This document shows positions 58,038 through 63,876 of a DNA stretch of 63,876 nucleotides, in pieces (position 1 is the first letter of the stretch; every line of letters begins with the position of its first letter). The stretch comes from Actinomycetales bacterium (GTDB lineage Bacteria > Actinomycetota > Actinomycetes > Actinomycetales > JAHECE01). Location: contig JARKOU010000086.1 in NCBI GenBank assembly GCA_029975645.1, positions 1 to 63,876 on the forward strand, in the 5' to 3' direction. The position numbers were made by a program, and so were the translations under genes. A model generated the notes under the pieces. The model was not told the origin of the DNA. It ran no database searches and worked only from the letters and a program-made list of their open reading frames with translations.

Positions 58038-58355
58038 ATGTCCGAGCAGGATTTCGTCAAGCGAGTGATCGCCAAGTACGGGCCGACCCTGGACCTCGAG
58101 GCGCGACCCGACGAACTCATCGACATCATCCGATCCGCTCGGCTGGATGAGCCCGGCGACGGCGGAGCCCCCCCGGGCGGGGCACCCACGCCACCGCCAC
58201 CGCCGCCGCCCCCGCCTCCCGGCCCGACCAGCGTCCAGCCGGATGTCCTGCGACTCGAGGACGTCATGGCCGAGGTGTTGAGGCTCTCGCGTCAGGTGAC
58301 CAAGAGCGCGAGGGACATCAAGGCCATCAAGGGACAACTCGGCGTCGACGGCTGA
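58038..58355 (+). CDS. Small polyproline protein, candidate substrate of the hydroxylase/transferase pair
   Basis: A 105-residue soluble protein without cysteine, signal or membrane helix. Residues 1-37 form an acidic/basic helical N-terminus (DFVKRVIAKYG, DELIDIIRSARL). Residues 38-68 are a Gly/Pro linker with ten consecutive prolines (52-61) flanked by Thr51 and by G62-P63-T64-S65. Residues 69-105 form an amphipathic helix (VLRLEDVMAEVLRLSRQ) with a basic end. The third co-directional gene of the cassette, 77 nt after the hydroxylase, behind GAGGGGGG. The ten prolines are coded with mixed codons (CCA, CCG, CCC, CCT), so the run is probably maintained at the protein level. Function unknown; role as acceptor is inference from context. 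Confidence 0.8.
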   Translation: MSEQDFVKRVIAKYGPTLDLEARPDELIDIIRSARLDEPGDGGAPPGGAPTPPPPPPPPPPGPTSVQPDVLRLEDVMAEVLRLSRQVTKSARDIKAIKGQLGVDG

Positions 58356-58439
58356 GCCTCGCCGGGGCACGGCTGTCAGCATCGCCGCGGCACGGCAGTC
58401 AGCGGAGATCTGCTGAGCGGAGACCTGCTGAACGGCAGG

Positions 58440-59378
58440 ATGTCGAGGGTGGTCTTCCCAGGTCCCCCGTCTCGCCTTCCGCGCTCGCCCGGACCGCCCG
58501 TGGCCCCTCGTCCGTGGCTGGACGCCGTCGTCGTCGAACCGCCCGCCCCCGGTCCCGGCTCCTGGGCGGGCGCACCGTCCGCCGTCGTCGTCGATCGCAC
58601 CATCTACCTCGCCTACCGCCTCCGCCACCCGGTCGGCGAGGGACGGGGCGTCGCGAACGTCGTCGCCCGCTCCGACGACGGCGTCCACCTCGAGACCCTG
58701 GCCGTGGTCCCCAAGGACCCCTTCGACACGGACTCGCTCGAGCGCCCCGCCCTCCTGCGCACGCCCGAGGGCCGCTGGCGCCTCTACGTCAGCGTCGCCA
58801 CGCCGGGCACCAAGCACTGGCGCGTGGACCTCCTCGAGGCCGCCACTGCCGAGGGCCTCGCCACCGCCACACCGCGCACCGTCCTGCCGGGCAGCGACGC
58901 CGAGGGCGTCAAGGATCCGGTGATCGTGCGCCACGGCGGCCGGTGGCACCTCTGGGCGTCCGTGCACCCCCTCGACGACCCCGACGCGACCGACCGGATG
59001 ACCACCTGGTACGCCACCAGCGACGACGGCGTCACGTGGCACGGCGAGGGGACCGCCTTGCGGGGAGGGGCGGGGTCGTGGGACGCGCGCGGGGCCCGGA
59101 TCACCGCCGTCGTCCCCGGTCCGCGGCCGTGGGCCTTCTACGACGGGCGGGCGAACGCGCAGGAGAACTGGGAAGAGCGCACGGGGGTGGCGCTCGGCGC
59201 GGGGCGCTTCGGCTTCTTCGAGCCCGCGCCGTCGCCGTGGGCCCGCTCGCCCGAGGGCGGGGGCGCGTTCCGGTACGTCACCGTGGTCGACCTACCCGAC
59301 GGCGCCCGGCGGCTGTACTACGAGGTCGCCCGGGCCGACGGCGCCCACGACCTGCGCACGCACCTGATCAGCCGCTAG
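58440..59378 (+). CDS. GH43/GH130-like five-bladed-propeller glycosidase or phosphorylase-fold protein
   Basis: A 312-residue cytosolic protein with repeated blades of the GH43/32/68/130 type: [64 protein letters not shown] and [17 protein letters not shown]. An acidic residue in each key blade (for example the KDP motif) could be catalytic. The start at 58440 has only weak support; an in-frame GTG at 58500 is possible. It follows the polyproline gene by 84 nt on the same strand. Confidence 0.75.
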   Translation: MSRVVFPGPPSRLPRSPGPPVAPRPWLDAVVVEPPAPGPGSWAGAPSAVVVDRTIYLAYRLRHPVGEGRGVANVVARSDDGVHLETLAVVPKDPFDTDSLERPALLRTPEGRWRLYVSVATPGTKHWRVDLLEAATAEGLATATPRTVLPGSDAEGVKDPVIVRHGGRWHLWASVHPLDDPDATDRMTTWYATSDDGVTWHGEGTALRGGAGSWDARGARITAVVPGPRPWAFYDGRANAQENWEERTGVALGAGRFGFFEPAPSPWARSPEGGGAFRYVTVVDLPDGARRLYYEVARADGAHDLRTHLISR

Positions 59379-59402
59379 CGCCGCCGCACGCGTCGCGACC
59401 GG

Positions 59403-61130
59403 CTACCGCTGCCGCTTCTGGATGTTGGCCCACTCGTCGCGCAGGCCCACGGTCCGGTGGAAGTGCAGCGGGTCGCGAGTGTCGTGAGCGAAGTAGCCGA
59501 GGCGCTCGAACTGGACGACGGCGCCCGCCGGGGTGTCCGCCAGCGCGGGCTCCACCCGGCACCCGGTGAGCACCTCCCGGGAGGTGAAGTTGAGCTCGTC
59601 CATCGGGTTGCCGGTCGCCTCGCCCGGCGCGGCCACGGTGAAGAGGCGCTCGTACAGGGCCACCGTGGCCTCGACCGCGTGGGTCGCGGAGACCCAGTGC
59701 ATCGTGGACTTCACGCGTCGGCCGTCGGGGGCGCTGCCGCCCTTGGTCGCGGGGTCGTAGGTGGCGTGCACCTCGACCACCGCGCCGTCGTCGTCCTTCA
59801 CCACGCCGGTGCAGGTCACCAGGTAGGCGCCGCGCAGGCGAACCTCGCGGCCGGGGGAGAGGCGGAAGTAGCGCGGCGGCGGGACCTCGGCGAAGTCCTC
59901 CTGCTCGATGAACACCTCGCCCGTGAAGGGCACCAGGCGCGTGCCGTCGTCGGGATTCTCAGGGTTGTTGCCCACCTCGAACCACTCGACCACGGGAGCA
60001 CCATCGGCGTCGGTGGGCCAGTTGGTCAGCACGAGCCGCAGCGGTCGCAGCACGGCCATGCGGCGCTGGGCCGTGCGGTTCAACTCGGTCCGCACGAACG
60101 ACTCGAGCAACTCGATCTCGTGACGGCTGTTGGTGCGGGAGACGCCGATGAACGCGCAGAACTCCCGGATGGCCGCGGGCGGGTAGCCGCGGCGGCGCAG
60201 CCCTCGCAGGGTGGGCAGGCGCGGGTCGTCCCAGCCGTCCACCGTGCCGTCCGCCACGAGGGCGGCCAGGCGCCTCTTGGACATCACGGTGTGCGTGAGC
60301 TCCAGCCGCGCGAACTCGGTCTGGCGGGGCCGGTCGTAGGGGAGCGGGAGGTGCTCGAGGAACCAGTCGTAGAGCGGCCGGTGGCTGTCGAACTCCAGCG
60401 TGCAGAAGGAGTGGGTGACGCCCTCGATCGCGTCGCTCTGCCCGTGCGCCCAGTCGTAGGTGGGGTAGAGGCACCAGGCGTCGCCGGTGCGGTGGTGGTG
60501 CTCCCGGCGGATCCGGTACATCACCGGGTCGCGCAGCTGCATGTTCTCGTGCTGCATGTCGATGCGGGCCCGCAGCACCCGGGAGCCGTCGGCGAACTCG
60601 CCGGCGCGCATGCGCCGGAACAGGTCGAGGTTCTCCTCGGGTGTGCGGTCGCGGAACGGGCTCTCGATGCCGGGCTTGCCGAAGCCACCACGCTGGGCGG
60701 AGATCGTCTCGCCGTCCTGGTCGTCCACGAAGGCGAGGCCCTGCTGAATGAGGTGCTCCGCCCAGGCGTACAGCTGCTCGAAGTAGTCCGAGGCGAACAG
60801 TACGTCCGCGGGGGTGTACCCGAGCCAGGCGAGGTCCTCGACGATCCCCTCGACGAACGCCGCCTCCTCGGTCTCCGGGTTGGTGTCGTCGAAGCGCAGG
60901 TTGCAGACGCCGTCGAACTCCGCGGCGATCCCGAAGTCCAGCGTGATGGCCTTCGCGTGGCCGATGTGGAGGTAGCCGTTGGGCTCGGGAGGGAAGCGGG
61001 TCTGCACCCGTCCGCCGAACGTGCCCTGCTCGGCGTCGCGGCGCACGAGGTCGCGGACGAAGTCGCTCGTGGTCGGCCCGCTCGTCGTCGGCCCGCTCGT
61101 CGTAGGCAGAGGGCCCTCGGGCACGGTCAT
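59403..61130 (-). CDS. glnS: Glutaminyl-tRNA synthetase
   Basis: A 575-residue class I synthetase joining glutamine to tRNA-Gln. The HIGH motif is in PEPNGYLHIGHAKAI, the KMSKS equivalent is TVMSKRRLAALV, and GlnRS-specific features include LRFDDTNPETEEAAFVEGI, YDWAHGQSDAIEGVTHS and the beta-barrel anticodon domain at the C-terminus (TSREVLTGCRVEPALAD). The ATG at 61130 begins MTVPEGPLPTTSG followed by a three-fold repeat from 15-nt tandem units. There is no C-terminal YqeY domain, which some relatives carry. Confidence 0.97.
   Translation of the reverse strand: MTVPEGPLPTTSGPTTSGPTTSDFVRDLVRRDAEQGTFGGRVQTRFPPEPNGYLHIGHAKAITLDFGIAAEFDGVCNLRFDDTNPETEEAAFVEGIVEDLAWLGYTPADVLFASDYFEQLYAWAEHLIQQGLAFVDDQDGETISAQRGGFGKPGIESPFRDRTPEENLDLFRRMRAGEFADGSRVLRARIDMQHENMQLRDPVMYRIRREHHHRTGDAWCLYPTYDWAHGQSDAIEGVTHSFCTLEFDSHRPLYDWFLEHLPLPYDRPRQTEFARLELTHTVMSKRRLAALVADGTVDGWDDPRLPTLRGLRRRGYPPAAIREFCAFIGVSRTNSRHEIELLESFVRTELNRTAQRRMAVLRPLRLVLTNWPTDADGAPVVEWFEVGNNPENPDDGTRLVPFTGEVFIEQEDFAEVPPPRYFRLSPGREVRLRGAYLVTCTGVVKDDDGAVVEVHATYDPATKGGSAPDGRRVKSTMHWVSATHAVEATVALYERLFTVAAPGEATGNPMDELNFTSREVLTGCRVEPALADTPAGAVVQFERLGYFAHDTRDPLHFHRTVGLRDEWANIQKRQR
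61066..61110 (-). repeat. 15-nt in-frame tandem repeat at the glnS N-terminus
   Basis: Three units of the type CTCGTCGTCGGCCCG (plus-strand reading, with a few changes) encode T-S-G-P-T type repeats before the catalytic domain. The repeat lies in a disordered extension and should not affect catalysis. Confidence 0.8.
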
Positions 61131-61265
61131 GGTCGCCTCTCGGGGAGCCGGGTGGGGATGCGACACGGTACCAATCCCGCCCGGCCCCCTGCTCTGCCCC
61201 CGCCCGACCTCCCGATCGGACGCCGAGGGCTCGGGCCGGCGCGGTGGGCGTGGCAGGCTGGCCCG

Positions 61266-62045
61266 ATGGACCGATCCGGCTACCGCCTGACCCTCGACGA
61301 GTCCTTCGCCGGACCGGCCCTCGACCCCCGGATCTGGCTGCCGTTCCACCTCCCGCACTGGAGCAGCCGGCGGGAGGCGGCCGCCCGGTACACCGTGGGC
61401 GACGGCGGGCTCCGGCTGCGCATCGACGCCGACCAGGGGCCGTGGTGCCGGGAGTTCGACGGCGAGTTGCGCGTCTCCTCGTTGCAGACGGCCGTCTACT
61501 CCGGCCCGGTGGGCTCGACGATCGGCCAGCACGGCGTCATGCCTGGCGCGCGGGTGCGCGAGGAGCAGCCGCTGACCACCCTGTTCACACCCCGCTACGG
61601 CCTGATCGAGGTGCAGGCCGGCGCCCTGGCGGACCCCGACTGCATGGTCGCGTTCTGGCTGATCGGCGTCGAGGACGCCCCCGAGCGGTCCGGCGAGATC
61701 TGTGTGTTCGAGATCTTCGGGCGCGAGGTAGCGGCCGACCACGCCCTGGTGGGGATGGGGGTGCACCCGTTCGGGGACCCGGCCCTCACCGACGACTTCG
61801 CGAAGGTGCGCCTCGACGTCGACGTCCGCGACCCGCACACGTACGCGGTGGAGTGGGAGCCGGGGCGCGTGCGCTTCTTCGTGGACACCAGGCTCGTGCG
61901 GACCGTCGATCAGGCGCCGGACTACCCCATGCAGTTCATGCTGGGGCTCTACGAGTTCCGTTCGGGCGACGGTTCGCCGGGCGTCGGGCGCTACCCCAAG
62001 GAGGTAGCCATCCAGCGGGTGCGGGTGTGGGAGAGGCCGGACTGA
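61266..62045 (+). CDS. GH16-like concanavalin-fold protein with an altered catalytic motif
   Basis: A 259-residue protein matching the GH16 fold: YGLIEVQAG, MVAFWLIGVED and the active-site strand SGEICVFEIFGRE, then TYAVEWEPGRVRFFVDTRLVRT and a C-terminal VRVWER. In active GH16 enzymes the motif reads E-I-D-x-x-E; here nucleophile E144 and acid/base E149 remain but the central Asp is replaced by C146. No signal peptide is seen, although GH16 enzymes are usually secreted. It could be an enzyme with altered activity or a carbohydrate-binding relative. The ATG at 61266 begins just where the fold does. Confidence 0.82.
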   Translation: MDRSGYRLTLDESFAGPALDPRIWLPFHLPHWSSRREAAARYTVGDGGLRLRIDADQGPWCREFDGELRVSSLQTAVYSGPVGSTIGQHGVMPGARVREEQPLTTLFTPRYGLIEVQAGALADPDCMVAFWLIGVEDAPERSGEICVFEIFGREVAADHALVGMGVHPFGDPALTDDFAKVRLDVDVRDPHTYAVEWEPGRVRFFVDTRLVRTVDQAPDYPMQFMLGLYEFRSGDGSPGVGRYPKEVAIQRVRVWERPD

Positions 62046-62153
62046 CGCCCGTTCATCCGGCTGACGCGGGCCGGAAGCACCTTTCGCGCTGGGGCTTGCG
62101 GGGGCAGGCTCATGCTGTCGGGGGAGCGCAGGAAGAGAGCACGGGGGTTCGTC

Positions 62154-62864
62154 ATGCGGATCGCACGCACACCGCTCGCAGCGGTGATTGCCGTGGTGCT
62201 GCTGGCCGCAGTGGCCGGGTGCGGCGTCGGCGACCCCGGCGCGCCCACCTCGCAGACCCGGACGGTCGACGGCGCCACGGCGGTGGACCTGCGCTCCTCC
62301 GGCACCGTGACGGTGACGATCGGCGACAAGCCGGAACTCGTGATCACCGCGGGTGAGAACGTGATCGACCGTCTCACCAGCGACGTCGTCGACGGCGAGC
62401 TCATCCTGGGCGCGACCGGCCCGTGGTTCGGCACGCTCGGGCCCGTCACCTACGACCTGGTCCTGCCCTCCCTCGACGCGGTGCAGGTCAGCGGCTCCGG
62501 GGACGTCACCGTGGGACCGGCCGAGGGGCGCCGGCTGACGCTCGGGATCAGCGGCTCGGGCACGGTCAGCGGGGACGCGGTCAACCTGGCCGCCGTGGAC
62601 GCCGAGATCTCCGGTTCGGGCCGGATCGAGCTGACGGGCAAGGCCGAGCGCCAGGTGGTCGTCATCTCCGGCTCCGGCCGATACGCGGCCGCTGACCTCG
62701 TGGGCGGGCAGGTCGAGGTGACCGTGACGGGGTCCGGTCGTGCCGACGTCACGGCCATCGACACCCTGGACGTGACGATCTCGGGCAGCGGCTCGGTCAC
62801 CTACGGCGGCGACCCGTCCGTCACCAGCAGGATCTCGGGCTCCGGGAGCGTCGCGCCGCGCTGA
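62154..62864 (+). CDS. DUF2807 (head GIN domain) lipoprotein
   Basis: A 236-residue exported protein. The ATG at 62154 starts a clean signal (MRIARTPLAAVIAVVLLAAV) with lipobox VAGC (cysteine about 23). The mature part is a right-handed beta-helix-like repeat of the DUF2807 family with many S-G-S-G turns (VQVSGSGDVTV, LGISGSGTVSGD, AEISGSGRIELTG, VVISGSGRY, VTISGSGSVTYGG). The role is unknown; probable cell-surface location. An upstream in-frame ATG at 62112 would spoil the signal peptide. Confidence 0.88.
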   Translation: MRIARTPLAAVIAVVLLAAVAGCGVGDPGAPTSQTRTVDGATAVDLRSSGTVTVTIGDKPELVITAGENVIDRLTSDVVDGELILGATGPWFGTLGPVTYDLVLPSLDAVQVSGSGDVTVGPAEGRRLTLGISGSGTVSGDAVNLAAVDAEISGSGRIELTGKAERQVVVISGSGRYAAADLVGGQVEVTVTGSGRADVTAIDTLDVTISGSGSVTYGGDPSVTSRISGSGSVAPR

Positions 62865-62903
62865 GCCCGCGGGGCGATGTGGGGCGAATCCGAGTGGTTG
62901 GGA

Positions 62904-63704
62904 CTACTCCCAGCGGAACGCCCGCACGGCGATGACCGCGAACAGGGTGGTGAAACCCGCCAGCAGCAGGAGGGGGCGCGCGGCGGGGAAGTCGCCCGCC
63001 ATGGTCGCGTTCAGGGCGTCCACCGCCGCACCCGTGGGCGTGAGGCGCGCGATGGTCGCGAGCGCTGTGGGCATGACCTGCTGGGGGAACCACAGGCCGG
63101 CAAAGAACGCGAGCGGGAAGAACAGCGCGTTGCCGATCGCGGCCGCGGCCCGGCCGGTCCGGGCGACTGCGGCCGCGCACAGCCCGATCGAGAACAGGCA
63201 CGCGGTCGCCAGGACCAGCGTCAGCACGAACCCGGCCACATGCCGAGGCAGAGGGAGGCCGAAGGCGCTCGCCCCGATCGCGGCGATGAGCACGAGGGCC
63301 ACGGCCGCCGACGCCAGGTTCACCACGAGTTGGGCCGCCAGGAGCGCGGAGGGCGGAACCGGGGTCGTGGACATGCGCCGCAGCACCCCGAGTTCGCGGT
63401 AGGAGGCCATCGGGACGGGGAGGCCCACCAGGCCGAGCATCGCGAGGACCATCAGCACGAGGATCGGGGCGTAGGCGTCGAAGAGCGTCATGCCTCCCTG
63501 GCCGGGGAGAGGCTGCTGGAACGCGGGGATGCTGCCGAAGACCACCACGAGGACCACGGGCATACCGACTCCCCAGACCAGGGCGATCGGCTCACGAAGG
63601 GTGAGGCGCGCCTCGGTCAGCACCAGGCGCCGGAACGCGCCGCGTGGGACGCCGCGCGGGGACGGTGGGCGGGACGGTGTGCGGCGCGCCGTGGTCTCGC
63701 TCAC
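62904..63704 (-). CDS. ABC-2 type transporter permease
   Basis: A 266-residue membrane protein with six hydrophobic segments typical of ABC-2 exporters: VWGVGMPVVLVVVFGSIP, LVLMVLAMLGLVGLPVPM, the cytoplasmic loop YRELGVLRRMSTTPVPP characteristic of the family, and a late ALFFPLAFFAGLWFP. GTG start in a GTGA overlap with the upstream ATPase gene. It probably exports a drug, lipid or peptide with that ATPase. Confidence 0.92.
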   Translation of the reverse strand: MSETTARRTPSRPPSPRGVPRGAFRRLVLTEARLTLREPIALVWGVGMPVVLVVVFGSIPAFQQPLPGQGGMTLFDAYAPILVLMVLAMLGLVGLPVPMASYRELGVLRRMSTTPVPPSALLAAQLVVNLASAAVALVLIAAIGASAFGLPLPRHVAGFVLTLVLATACLFSIGLCAAAVARTGRAAAAIGNALFFPLAFFAGLWFPQQVMPTALATIARLTPTGAAVDALNATMAGDFPAARPLLLLAGFTTLFAVIAVRAFRWE

Positions 63705-63876
63705 CGTGCCTCACGCTCCTCGTCGTGCTCGCGGACCCGGTGCCCGGTGAGCGCGAGGAACGCGTCCTCGAGCGTGCTGGCGTCCACGCGGACGTCCCGG
63801 GCGCGCAGGCCGGCGGCGTCGAGGGCGAGCACGACGTCGGTCACCACGTCCCCGGTCCCGCTCACCATGATGTGCT
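63701..63876 (-). CDS. ABC transporter ATPase, C-terminal fragment cut by the window end
   Basis: Only the last 58 codons are inside the window. They read with DAAGLRARDVRVDASTLEDAFLALTGHR, a typical C-terminal end of ABC-2 exporter ATPases; Walker motifs lie outside. The stop codon overlaps the start of the permease gene by four bases. Confidence 0.85.
   Translation of the reverse strand, partial: HIMVSGTGDVVTDVVLALDAAGLRARDVRVDASTLEDAFLALTGHRVREHDEEREAR

Noticed and set aside
1-63876. tRNA, rRNA, prophage or insertion sequences
   Set aside because: I saw no cloverleaf-like tRNA sequence, no rRNA and no transposase or phage structural gene in any frame that I read.

Overview
The window is chromosomal DNA from a very GC-rich, Gram-positive actinobacterium. 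The composition, many GTG starts, dense ATGA/GTGA stop-start overlaps, a PknG-GlnX-GlnH module, DUF222-HNH genes and lipoprotein signals all fit Actinomycetota. The mix of a pyruvate:ferredoxin oxidoreductase, GlnRS and secreted or sugar-active enzymes suggests Micrococcales, perhaps near Cellulomonadaceae. That placement is inference, because no rRNA or universal marker set is present. I saw no tRNA, rRNA, CRISPR array, insertion sequence or phage.

Layout. (1) 0-14 kb is a set of metabolic and housekeeping units: a five-domain persulfide/CoA-disulfide reductase behind a CsoR/CstR-like palindrome, an ICMT-family membrane methyltransferase, a caspase-like protease paired with an alpha/beta hydrolase, nifJ with a dihydroorotate-dehydrogenase-like partner, an MFS exporter and a CapA-family protein. 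(2) 14.3-33.4 kb is a surface-polysaccharide locus. Two tandem GDP-mannose-dehydratase-family genes lie on the minus strand. Divergent from them is a tightly packed 13-gene plus-strand run: initiating sugar transferase, Wzz-like, Wzx-like, a Wzy-like/beta-propeller fusion, four glycosyltransferases, a methyltransferase, an RmlD-like reductase, an RGP (UDP-arabinopyranose-mutase-like) protein, an acyltransferase and a second secreted beta-propeller. (3) 33.5-42.7 kb holds mixed single genes: hydrolase, secreted HNH nuclease lipoprotein, HAD phosphatase, DnaJ-domain membrane protein, fasciclin lipoprotein, GH13 enzyme and a DUF222-HNH protein. (4) 43.0-55.4 kb is a signalling island of ten co-directional genes: TelA, a small unknown, a CbxX/EccA-type AAA ATPase, GlnX-like, GlnH-like, a helical unknown, PknG, PP2C phosphatase, VWA and FHA. 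(5) 55.4-58.4 kb contains an esterase and a three-gene cassette: a GT60-type GlcNAc transferase, a prolyl 4-hydroxylase and a 105-residue protein with a ten-proline run. (6) 58.4-63.9 kb holds a GH43-like glycosidase, glnS, a GH16-like protein with an altered motif, a DUF2807 lipoprotein and an ABC-2 exporter cut by the window end.

How genes may work together. The polysaccharide operon encodes most of a Wzx/Wzy pathway using GDP-6-deoxyhexose precursors. The signalling island joins an amino-acid sensor (GlnH/GlnX) to PknG with its counter-phosphatase, an FHA reader and TelA/AAA/VWA partners. The most novel item is the cassette at 56.4-58.4 kb. It has the same two enzyme families as the eukaryotic Skp1 prolyl-hydroxylation/GlcNAc pathway, next to an obvious polyproline candidate substrate, and may be a bacterial hydroxyproline-glycosylation system.

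Limits: all functions come from reading translations and motifs by eye. Start sites were chosen from ribosome-binding sites and overlaps, and no database search was possible.
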